Source: an uncultured Alistipes sp. (GTDB lineage Bacteria > Bacteroidota > Bacteroidia > Bacteroidales > Rikenellaceae). Taken from it: a DNA stretch of 7,575 nt. A model generated the notes under the pieces. That model was not told where the DNA came from, ran no database searches, and saw only the letters and a list, made by a program, of their open reading frames with translations. Below are positions 1 through 5,841 of the stretch, one piece after another. The stretch covers positions 1 to 7,575 of the forward strand of contig CAKVKI010000128.1 in NCBI GenBank assembly GCA_934754975.1, read 5' to 3'. Both the position numbers and the translations under genes were made by a program. The number at the start of each line of letters is the position of its first letter. Position 1 is the stretch's first letter.

Positions 1-1
1 C

Positions 2-379
2 GAGGGCTTTGAGTTCCAGATCGGCAAGGGCATCCTCATGCGCGAGGGCGCCGACGTCACCATCGTGGCATGCGGCCTCATGGTGCAGGCCGCCCTGGAG
101 GCAGCCGAGTCCCTCGCGGCCAAGGGCGTCTCCGCCGAGGTCATAGACATGCACACCGTCAAGCCCCTGGACGAGGAGCTTCTGGTTGCCAGCGCCAAGA
201 AGACTGGTCGCGTGGTCACCTGCGAGGAGCACTCCGTCATCGGCGGCCTGGGCAGCGCCGTGTGCGACGCCCTCGCCGAGAAGTGCCCGGTGCCCGTGCG
301 CAAGGTGGGCGTGAACGACGTCTTTGGCGAGTCCGGCCCCGCCGTGGACCTTCTGGCCAAGTACGGCCTCGACGCCGCC
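2..379 (+). other. Transketolase C-terminal domain segment, probably foreign to this contig
   Basis: The translated segment reads through GADVTIVACGLMVQAALEAA, then VIDMHTVKPLDEE, CEEHSVIGGLGSAV and NDVFGESG, the order found in the C-terminal domain of transketolases (and the small subunit of split transketolases). That domain sits beside the thiamine-diphosphate domains and has mostly a structural role. It ends in KYGLDAAG, close to where the family normally stops, usually with only about 10-15 further residues. The thiamine-diphosphate and pyrimidine-binding domains would lie upstream, outside the window. The very high GC and exclusive AAG/GAG codon choice resemble Coriobacteriia such as Collinsella rather than the rest of the window. 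The family call is firm; the source organism is inference. Confidence 0.8.
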
Positions 380-724
380 GGCGTCGAGGTCCCGGACGGG
401 ATGGACGGCGTTTCGCTGCAGCCCCTGTTCCGCAGCGGGAAAGCGCGCGGCTGGCGGACCTCGCTCTATTACCAGTATTACGATTATCCCGCCGTCGGCA
501 GCGTACGGGCGCATTACGGCATCCGGACCGATCGTTACAAACTGATTCATTGGTTCGGTCCGGGGGCGGACGGCGATCCCGATATCGACTCCTGGGAACT
601 GTACGACCTGAAGAAAGATCCCTGCGAGGTGCGCAATGTTTACGAAGATTCCGGATACCTCCCTATCCGCAGGGAGCTGGCGCAGCTGCTGGCTGAAAAA
701 CGCGGAGAGCTGGGGATCAGATAG
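2..724 (+). CDS. Chimeric open frame: transketolase C-terminus joined in frame to sulfatase C-terminus (5'-partial)
   Basis: A single open frame enters from the left edge and ends at TAG 722-724. The first ~125 codons match the C-terminal domain of transketolase (thiamine-diphosphate enzymes of the pentose phosphate pathway). The last ~115 codons match the C-terminal end of S1-family sulfatases of Bacteroidota. These families are unrelated and no natural protein with this order is known to me; each half also lacks its catalytic part. Codon use changes sharply: all 8 lysines before the joint are AAG and every glutamate is GAG, while after it 4 of 5 lysines are AAA and GAA is common. I infer a chimera made by assembly or amplification, with the sulfatase part native to the contig. 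A frame kept across a random joint is expected one time in three. A true horizontal fusion is possible but unlikely. Confidence 0.85.
   Translation, partial: EGFEFQIGKGILMREGADVTIVACGLMVQAALEAAESLAAKGVSAEVIDMHTVKPLDEELLVASAKKTGRVVTCEEHSVIGGLGSAVCDALAEKCPVPVRKVGVNDVFGESGPAVDLLAKYGLDAAGVEVPDGMDGVSLQPLFRSGKARGWRTSLYYQYYDYPAVGSVRAHYGIRTDRYKLIHWFGPGADGDPDIDSWELYDLKKDPCEVRNVYEDSGYLPIRRELAQLLAEKRGELGIR
367..389. repeat. Perfect inverted repeat at the transketolase/sulfatase joint
   Basis: CCTCGACGCC at 367-376 and GGCGTCGAGG at 380-389 are exact reverse complements separated by GCC, making a very GC-rich 10-bp hairpin. It encodes LDAAGVE and lies exactly where the protein changes from transketolase to sulfatase. 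LDAAG fits both parents, so the joint may rest on shared sequence here. Whether the hairpin caused the joint or is an accident of GC-rich codons cannot be decided from this window. Confidence 0.8.
380..724 (+). pseudogene. C-terminal fragment of an S1-family sulfatase (N-acetylglucosamine-6-sulfatase-like)
   Basis: The segment begins GVEVPDGMDGVSLQPLF, the usual stretch before the C-terminal subdomain of S1 sulfatases, where the text ends 'go to max'-style with G-x-S-L-x-P-L. It continues LYYQYYDYPAVGSVRAHYG, IRTDRYKLIHWF and WELYDLKKDP, and closes with a helical tail. The pattern YYxYYxYP...HYGxRTxRYKLI...WELYDLxxDP is typical of Bacteroidota sulfatases related to N-acetylglucosamine-6-O-sulfatases, which remove sulfate from mucin or glycosaminoglycan sugars in the periplasm. 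The catalytic Cys/Ser-x-Pro-x-Arg motif, matured to formylglycine, lies in the missing N-terminal part, so substrate cannot be stated. On the real chromosome this gene is probably intact and only truncated here by the chimeric joint. It lies upstream of, and co-directional with, the GntR regulator, separated by a terminator. Confidence 0.75.
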
Positions 725-744
725 TTGTTTCCAGGTTAGGTAAA

Positions 745-774
745 GAGGACATCCGGGAACGCCCGGATGTCCTC
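745..774 (+). terminator. Strong stem-loop terminator after the sulfatase gene
   Basis: GAGGACATCCGGG (745-757) pairs perfectly with CCCGGATGTCCTC (762-774) around an AACG tetraloop. The 13-bp stem starts 21 bases past the stop codon at 722-724. The downstream tract (TCGTTATGT) is only weakly T-rich, so it is a less than ideal intrinsic terminator, but its position and stability support transcription ending here and the next gene having its own promoter. Confidence 0.75.
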
Positions 775-871
775 TCGTTATGTCCGGTCGGAAAAGACGC
801 TGTTATGTGTATATCCTCCGTCATTTCGGCCGTCGTATTTATGTGAGAACATTAAAACGGCCTTATTTTGC

Positions 872-964
872 TATCGTATCGTAATTTGCAGCTGAATTGT
901 TGAATGGCCGGCATCGGGAAAATATCGTATGTGCATACTATGTATAATCAAATAAATATCGTAT
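872..964. promoter_or_regulatory. Three TATCGTAT repeats, candidate operators of the GntR regulator
   Basis: The 8-mer TATCGTAT occurs at 872-879, 923-930 and 957-964 within the AT-rich leader of the regulator gene; the last two copies extend to AATATCGTAT. The third copy overlaps the first bases of the -7 box at 962-969. Between the copies lies an inverted repeat, GTATG-TG-CATAC (927-938), sharing GTAT with the second copy. GntR/HutC-type regulators commonly repress their own promoters through short dyad sites, so autorepression is plausible. The repeats are observed; the binding role is inference. Confidence 0.4.
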
Positions 965-969
965 ATTTG
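962..969 (+). promoter_or_regulatory. Bacteroidota-type -7 box (TATATTTG) of the GntR gene
   Basis: TATATTTG matches the Bacteroidota sigma-ABfr -7 consensus TAnnTTTG exactly and lies 22 bases before the ATG at 992, giving a leader of roughly 15-20 bases. I see no clear TTTG -33 element at the usual distance. Confidence 0.5.
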
Positions 970-991
970 TGTCAGGAAAATAAATAGCGCG

Positions 992-1723
992 ATGAAACTT
1001 CAACTCGACCCCAACTCCACCAAACCGCTGCATCAGCAGGCGGAGGACCTGCTGCGTACGATGATTCAGCAGGATGAGTATAAAAAAGGCAAGCTGCTGC
1101 CCAATGAGGTGGAGCTGTCCAAAGAACTGAACATATCCCGCAATACGCTTCGACAGGCGATCAACCGGCTGGTTTTCGAAGGGCTGCTCGTCCGCAAGAA
1201 AGGCTACGGTACGACCGTCGCGCCGCAGAACGTGATGAGCAACGCCCGCAACTGGATGAGCTTCTCGCAGGAGATGCACGCGCAGGGTATGGTGGTGCAG
1301 AATTTCGAACTGCATATCAGCCGCAAACACCCTTCGCAGGAGGCCGCCGTGTTCCTGAACGCTCCCGAAGGGACGAAACTGCTCTGTCTGGAACGTCTGC
1401 GCGGACGTCCGGGACTGCCGTTCGTCTATTTCATCTCCTACTTCAATCCGGCGATTCCGATGACGGGCGAGGAGGATATGGCTATGCCGCTGTATGAAAA
1501 CCTGCAGAAGAATTACGGCATCGTCGTCAAAACCTCGCGTGAGCAGATTTATGCCCGTGCGGCGAGTCCCGAGCTGGCCGACAAGCTCGATATCAGCGAA
1601 GGCGCGCCGATTCTCGTGCGCAAACGTTTCGTGCTGGACATAAACGACAAGCCGATCGAATACAACATCGGCTATTACCGGGCCGACAGCTTTACCTATT
1701 CGATCGAGTTTACCAACGATTGA
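992..1723 (+). CDS. GntR-family (HutC subfamily) transcriptional regulator with UTRA domain
   Basis: This 243-residue cytoplasmic DNA-binding protein has the normal length and order of the HutC/GntR subfamily. An N-terminal winged helix covers about residues 10-78, including LLPNEVELSKELNISRNTL and the wing sequence LVRKKGYGTTVA. A UTRA effector-binding domain follows at about 90-237, with LLCLERLRG and the late strands PILVRKRFVLD and PIEYNIGYYRAD. UTRA domains usually bind small sugars or their phosphates and release DNA on binding. The start at 992 places the usual short lead-in before the first helix and follows a good -7 box; no Shine-Dalgarno is present, as is usual in this phylum. It has its own promoter and is convergent with the GH92-type gene. 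It probably controls the neighbouring glycosidase genes and itself; the ligand, perhaps a mannose-derived sugar, is inference. Confidence 0.92.
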   Translation: MKLQLDPNSTKPLHQQAEDLLRTMIQQDEYKKGKLLPNEVELSKELNISRNTLRQAINRLVFEGLLVRKKGYGTTVAPQNVMSNARNWMSFSQEMHAQGMVVQNFELHISRKHPSQEAAVFLNAPEGTKLLCLERLRGRPGLPFVYFISYFNPAIPMTGEEDMAMPLYENLQKNYGIVVKTSREQIYARAASPELADKLDISEGAPILVRKRFVLDINDKPIEYNIGYYRADSFTYSIEFTND

Positions 1724-1882
1724 CGGGGCGGCGGCTGAATCGGCGAGGCGGAACTGAAACGGCAAAATACGGGTTGGCCCGTTGCGGCTGAACAGTCCGG
1801 AGCGCCGGATCCGGTCTGTGCAGCGGGGAGTGTCCGGTGTGGGTGTCATGGATCGCAGGGCAGGCAGGTGGCCCGATAGTAT

Positions 1883-1916
1883 AAAGAAAGGCAGAACTTA
1901 TGTTCCGCCTTTCTTT
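1883..1916. terminator. Bidirectional terminator between the convergent GntR and GH92 genes
   Basis: The left arm AAAGAAAGGCAGAAC (1883-1897) pairs with GTTCCGCCTTTCTTT (1902-1916) around TTAT, with one mismatch. The stem is 15 positions long, and its T-rich/A-rich outer part supplies a U tract on both strands. It lies 160 bases after the GntR stop and 17 bases past the GH92 stop codon, so it can end transcription from both sides. Confidence 0.8.
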
Positions 1917-1932
1917 GTTCGTCTCCCCGGGG

Positions 1933-4900
1933 CTATTTCAGACCCCAGTTCTTGTTGAGTTCGGGACCCATTTCGAGAACCAGCTCCCCGCCCTGCAGCA
2001 ACTCCGAAGCCGGGAAGTGGAACGTGTCGAGCTGTCTGCCGTTCAGGCGGGCGCTCTGCACGTAGATGTTTTTGCGCGAAGCGTTGTGGGCCTTGACGGT
2101 GAACTTTTTGCCGCGGCCGTAACGTTCGCCGAGGTCGATCGTCACCTCTTCGAAGGTCGGGCTGGCGATTTCGTAAACCGGATCCACGCGGCATCCGCCG
2201 TCGGTCTGGAACAGGCCGATCGAGGCCATGATCGCCCATGCGCTCATCTGCCCCTGGTCCTCGTCGCCTAGGTAGGCGTTGGCGATGCCGTAACCGTAGT
2301 AGCGGTCGAGGATCGAGCGGCTCCAGCGCTGGGTGTTCCACGGCGTGTCGGCGTAGTTGAACAGGAATGCGAAGTGCATCGACTGCTGGTTGCCCTGTAC
2401 GACGGGGTGGTCCCAATACTGGTCGTTCGGGGCGTTGTAACGCCACGCCTCGTCCTGGTTGAAGCCCCAGAGCAGGCGGTCGGTGAAGCGCTGCTTGCCG
2501 ATCTTCTCGACCAGCGCCGGGACGTCCTGCGGCACGAAGAAGGTGAGCTGCCATGCGTTGCCTTCGACATAGTGCTGGTTGGCGCCGCTGCGGAAGGGAT
2601 CGAAGTTTTCGAGCCATTGGCCCTTGCTGTCGCGCATGTGGCAGTAACCCTCGTCGCTGATGACGTTGCGCCACCAGTAGCCGCGGTCGTTGAACGTGCG
2701 GTAGGTCTCTTCGTCGCCGAGCGCCTTGGCCAGCTGGCCTACGGTCCAGTCGTCGTAGGAATATTCCATGGTGTTCGAGAAGCGGCCCTTGTCGTAGGGA
2801 ACGTACTGGTGTTCCATGTAGGCGGTCAGGTCGCGGTTGCCGGCGAAGCCCTTGAATACTTTCTGCGCCGGGGTGGTCTGCATCTTGATCGAGGCTTCGA
2901 GCGCCTTCTTGGCGTCGAAGTCGCGGATGCCCATCTGCCATGCGCTGACGATCAGCGGAATTTCGTGTTCGCCGACCATGACGGGAATGTAGTTCATGCC
3001 TGCGGGGCCTTTGGCCAGCCAGCCGTTGGCGTCGTACATCGCCAGCTGCGAATTGACCCAGCGGTTGCTCCATTCGGGCGTCACGAGGTTCCAGAACTGG
3101 TTGAGGTTCCAGAACGTATTCCAGAATGCGTCGCAGCCCAGCATGACGTCTTCCGAGGGATCGGCCACGGTGTGTACTTTGCCGTCGGTCGAAACCCACT
3201 GGCCGTTTACGTCGCTCCACGTGTTGCGGCTGCAGATCGCACGGTACATGTTGTTGTAGAAACGGACCTTTTCGAGCCGGTCGTTGGTCTTCACAGTCAG
3301 GCGGCTGAACAGGTCGTTCCAGGTGTCCACCTGATTCCGGCGTACGGCCTCGAAATCCCAGCCGAAAGGTTCGGTGACTTCGGCGGCGAGGTTCTGCGCG
3401 GCGTTTTCGACGCTGACGAGCGAGATGCCCGAACGAACCTGTACGACGGGATTCCGTACGGGATCGAACTCCACGAACAAGCCTGCGTATTTGCAGGGGC
3501 CGCTGCTGAGTTCCCGGATGTCATTGGCGACGACGTCGTCCTTCCAGCTGCCCATGCGGAGGATCGGACGGTCGAACTCGACGACGAAATGCAGTACATA
3601 GTCCTGGTCGGCGTCATGGCTCCATACGCCCGGCGAGAACTGGTGGCAGGAACCCTCGATACGGCGCTCTCCGACCTGTTTCACCGAGACGTTTTTGAGC
3701 TGGATGCCGTACTCGGTCTCGGGATGCAGCTCGATCAGGATGCGGCCTGCGCCGCGGTCTGCGGGGAAGGTGAACCGCTCGAAGCCGCAGCGCGTCGTGG
3801 CCGTCACTTCGGCCTTGATGCCGTAGTCGGTCAGCTCGGCGCTGTAGTAGCCGATATCGGCCCGCTCGGTGCGTTTGTCGATGCGCGAGCGGTAACCTTC
3901 GTCGGGCTTCTGCTCGTCGCCGACGCGTGTTTTCAGCTCGCCGTTTGCGGCCATGATGCCCAGTCCGCCGAGCGTCCACTCGTGGATGTGGCTGAAACAG
4001 CCGATATTCTCGAACGAGGGCTGGTAACCGGCCTGCCAACCCGTATTCTGGTTGTCTGGGCTCATCTTGACCATGCTGAACGGCATCCACGGTCCCGGTG
4101 CGATCATCCAGCGCGAGTGGGCCGTGCCGATGCGCGTGTCTACGTAATCGGCCGGCGTCTGGAGTGTTTGCGGCGTGCGTACGACGCTGCCCCGTGCTAT
4201 TTCACGGCCGTCGCAAAGAATCCGGTATTCGCTCTTTTTGGCCTTTTTTACCTGCGGCATCGGGGCTTCGAGCTGGTAGCGGCCCGTTTCGATGCGCTGG
4301 CTCAGTATCTCTTTGCCGTCAAGTTCGACGCTGAGCGCGGGTGCGCCTTCGAGCCATTCGAGATCGACCAGCAGGGGCTGGACACGTTTTTTACCGTCCG
4401 CAAGTTCGTAGGACGCCGCTTCGATGTTGCGGATGAAGAGCTGCTGCGGCTGTTCCACGTTCGTGCCGGCAGGGCCTTCGAGGCTCACGCGGTCGAAAAG
4501 TATCCACGAGCCTTCCAGCACGGTGATCGTCACCTCGTTGCCGCCGGCCTTGAGTACGCCGGGGCGGATGGGGATTTCGAGCCGGCGGGGCGTCGCTTGG
4601 GCGAGGTTGCCCGTGATCGACAGCGTATCGACGATCTTCTCCATCTGGTTGGGCTTGCGCTGGTCGGCGACGCTGAGCCCCGGAGCGTCGAGCTGGAACT
4701 TGGCGTCCTGCGTATTGACCGAAACCTTTACCAGCGGCAGGAAGTTTTTGGCGTAATCGAGCAGATCGACGACGAGCGTGCAGGCTCCCCCGGAGGGAAT
4801 CTCTTTCAGTCCGAAGAGGATATTGACCTGATGCGTGCGCCAGCCCGACGTGGGCCATGTGCCGCCCCACGTGTCGGCAGGTCCGGGCAGGACGTAGGGG

Positions 4901-5121
4901 AAGTCGGCGGCGGGAACGGAGCGCCCGACGAGGAAATATTTGTCTTCATAGCCGAAATCGTTGGCGAGGAAGTCGCGGAATCGGTCCGGAGCCAGTGCGA
5001 ATTCGGACGCCGACCGGTCGGCCTGTCCCACCGTCCATATAACCGAAGGGGATTGCTCCGCAGCCGTTGCCGCCGTGGCGAGAAGGCATGCTGCAATTCC
5101 CGAAAACAATGTTTTTCTCAT
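1933..5121 (-). CDS. Secreted GH92-type glycoside hydrolase (alpha-mannosidase family) with long N-terminal extension
   Basis: The protein is 1062 residues. GH92 enzymes are calcium-dependent, inverting exo-alpha-mannosidases that trim N-glycans and mannans. Residues 1-20 form a signal peptide (MRKTLFSGIAACLLATAATA), which decides the start at 5121; an in-frame ATG at 5196 would bury it. Residues 26-220 form a beta-rich, Trp-containing region (VIWTVGQADRSASEF; WTPTSGWRT-like stretch near 89-96), perhaps a carbohydrate-binding domain like that of rhamnogalacturonan lyases. From 325 the GH92 N-domain begins (YVDTRIGT, PGPWMPFSMVKMSPD, CFSHIHEW). The (alpha/alpha)6 domain follows, with YVEGNAWQ at 851-858 (E853, likely general acid) and LGDEDQGQMSAW at 951-962 (D953/D955, likely base). 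Odd points: FWNTFW at 666-671 replaces the usual W-D-T, and GNQQSMH at 910-916 replaces GNEPSHH. Typical GH92 proteins are 700-800 residues. Family certain; exact substrate unsure. Confidence 0.92.
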   Translation of the reverse strand: MRKTLFSGIAACLLATAATAAEQSPSVIWTVGQADRSASEFALAPDRFRDFLANDFGYEDKYFLVGRSVPAADFPYVLPGPADTWGGTWPTSGWRTHQVNILFGLKEIPSGGACTLVVDLLDYAKNFLPLVKVSVNTQDAKFQLDAPGLSVADQRKPNQMEKIVDTLSITGNLAQATPRRLEIPIRPGVLKAGGNEVTITVLEGSWILFDRVSLEGPAGTNVEQPQQLFIRNIEAASYELADGKKRVQPLLVDLEWLEGAPALSVELDGKEILSQRIETGRYQLEAPMPQVKKAKKSEYRILCDGREIARGSVVRTPQTLQTPADYVDTRIGTAHSRWMIAPGPWMPFSMVKMSPDNQNTGWQAGYQPSFENIGCFSHIHEWTLGGLGIMAANGELKTRVGDEQKPDEGYRSRIDKRTERADIGYYSAELTDYGIKAEVTATTRCGFERFTFPADRGAGRILIELHPETEYGIQLKNVSVKQVGERRIEGSCHQFSPGVWSHDADQDYVLHFVVEFDRPILRMGSWKDDVVANDIRELSSGPCKYAGLFVEFDPVRNPVVQVRSGISLVSVENAAQNLAAEVTEPFGWDFEAVRRNQVDTWNDLFSRLTVKTNDRLEKVRFYNNMYRAICSRNTWSDVNGQWVSTDGKVHTVADPSEDVMLGCDAFWNTFWNLNQFWNLVTPEWSNRWVNSQLAMYDANGWLAKGPAGMNYIPVMVGEHEIPLIVSAWQMGIRDFDAKKALEASIKMQTTPAQKVFKGFAGNRDLTAYMEHQYVPYDKGRFSNTMEYSYDDWTVGQLAKALGDEETYRTFNDRGYWWRNVISDEGYCHMRDSKGQWLENFDPFRSGANQHYVEGNAWQLTFFVPQDVPALVEKIGKQRFTDRLLWGFNQDEAWRYNAPNDQYWDHPVVQGNQQSMHFAFLFNYADTPWNTQRWSRSILDRYYGYGIANAYLGDEDQGQMSAWAIMASIGLFQTDGGCRVDPVYEIASPTFEEVTIDLGERYGRGKKFTVKAHNASRKNIYVQSARLNGRQLDTFHFPASELLQGGELVLEMGPELNKNWGLK

Positions 5122-5187
5122 GGTTTGGGTTTGTTGGTTGATTAAATGTTCATACAATTTTGGCGTAAAATAAACAAAATTTTCGTG

Positions 5188-5195
5188 CAAATGCA
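5188..5195 (-). promoter_or_regulatory. Possible -7 box of the GH92-type gene (TGCATTTG)
   Basis: Read on the minus strand, 5195-5188 is TGCATTTG, one base from the Bacteroidota consensus TAnnTTTG, 67 bases before the ATG. No convincing TTTG -33 element is visible at the right distance, so this is a weak proposal. Confidence 0.25.
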
Positions 5196-5260
5196 AATTT
5201 CAGCTCTTTTTTGCGCGGAAAAGTTGAATTTGCCGTTGTTTTATGGTTTTTATTGTAGGT

Positions 5261-5268
5261 ACATATGT
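5261..5268. promoter_or_regulatory. ACATATGT palindrome upstream of the GH92-type gene
   Basis: This 8-bp palindrome, within GTACATATGTGC (5259-5270), has the same core as the two sites before the GH38 gene and lies about 140 bases upstream of the GH92 start. It may be a third site for the same regulator; one isolated 8-mer is weak evidence alone. Confidence 0.25.
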
Positions 5269-5555
5269 GCGTTCCCTGCCGCCTGAAACAGTCGCCTGCC
5301 CGGTGTTTACCTATTATTATATATGGAAAAGGCGGTTGCTGTCCGGGCTGCGCTGTCGGAATGCGAACATTTTGCCCCTGTCGGATCGGCTGCCGCAGTG
5401 CGGCTGTTTTGCGCGTGACGGCGGTCGGCGTTGTGATTTGCTACATCGGACATGCCCGATTGTCCGTCGGTGCAAAACCCGGTCGCGTCCAAGGCGTTAA
5501 GCCTCCCGCCCGAGTCTTCGGCCGCAGGGAGTGCCGTATGTTTCCGGTATGTATT

Positions 5556-5573
5556 TTATTGTTTGCACAATAA
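5556..5573. repeat. Perfect inverted repeat TTATTGT / ACAATAA
   Basis: TTATTGT (5556-5562) and ACAATAA (5567-5573) pair exactly around TTGC, 269 bases before the GH38 start. It could be a regulator site or a weak hairpin; no T tract follows directly. Function unassigned. Confidence 0.35.
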
Positions 5574-5745
5574 TCTGTTTGTCATGTCCGGTCTTTTGGA
5601 GCTGAACCTGCTTAATGCGTTTATTTGTATTTAATATATTGAAATATAGTATTATATATAGTTTATTCGGCGGCGGCGTGTGGTGCGTTTGAAAAATTAT
5701 TTGAAATTTTTTCACTCGAAATAAGCAGAATACGGAAAATATTTT

Positions 5746-5753
5746 TACATTTG
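5746..5753 (+). promoter_or_regulatory. Bacteroidota-type -7 box (TACATTTG) of the GH38 gene
   Basis: TACATTTG is an exact match to TAnnTTTG and lies 88 bases before the ATG at 5842, predicting a transcription start near 5760 and a leader of about 80 bases. TTTG copies at 5688 and 5700 are too far upstream to be a standard -33 element, so only the -7 part is supported. Confidence 0.5.
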
Positions 5754-5770
5754 CGATGTGGTAATGTATG

Positions 5771-5800
5771 GACATATGTAAAAACAACCCGACATATGTC
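5771..5800. promoter_or_regulatory. Paired GACATATGT palindromic sites just downstream of the GH38 promoter
   Basis: GACATATGT occurs at 5771-5779 and again at 5791-5799; the second copy extends to the perfect 10-bp palindrome GACATATGTC (5791-5800). The copies start 20 bases apart, about two helical turns, so a dimeric regulator would see both on the same DNA face. They would lie at roughly +11 to +40 of the predicted transcript, a place suited to repression. The same core ACATATGT appears at 5261-5268 upstream of the GH92 gene. Confidence 0.4.
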
Positions 5801-5841
5801 ATTCCGGCCTGCCGGATACGTATAACGACTAACCTGTAGAA

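Larger units (their letters stand above)
5122..5841. other. Divergent intergenic region between the GH92 and GH38 genes
   Basis: The 720 bases carry both divergent promoters. The outer parts are AT-rich; the middle (about 5265-5550) is GC-rich and looks base-wise like coding DNA. Its short open frames show no recognisable domain, signal peptide or good start context, and overlap each other in several frames, so I call no gene. Inverted repeats seen: GCCGCA-G-TGCGGC (5392-5404), CGGACA/TGTCCG (5447-5466), TTATTGT-TTGC-ACAATAA (5556-5573) and TATATT-GA-AATATA (5635-5648). ACATATGT occurs at 5261, 5772 and 5792. A degraded gene or a small RNA in the middle cannot be excluded. Confidence 0.6.

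Noticed and set aside
1805..1814. CCGGATCCGG palindrome between the GntR gene and the terminator
   Set aside because: A single short palindrome in GC-rich DNA after a stop codon, with no repeat or context giving it a role.
938..1849. A 303-codon minus-strand frame opposite the GntR gene
   Set aside because: Antisense shadow of a well supported regulator; no signal peptide or motif recognised.
1898..3220. A 440-codon minus-strand frame overlapping the GH92 gene
   Set aside because: Arg-rich, low-complexity translation in another frame of the real gene; no independent support.
2374..5145. A 923-codon open frame on the plus strand, antisense to the GH92 gene
   Set aside because: It lies opposite a clear GH92 protein; its translation shows no family motifs and is the expected mirror of GC-rich codon use.
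5119..5196. Upstream ATG at 5196 as start of the GH92 gene
   Set aside because: It would add 25 residues before a clear signal peptide; the ATG at 5121 gives a normal secreted N-terminus.
5243..5500. Small open frames in the divergent intergenic region
   Set aside because: Several overlap in different frames, with Cys/Arg-rich translations, no start context and no recognisable domain.
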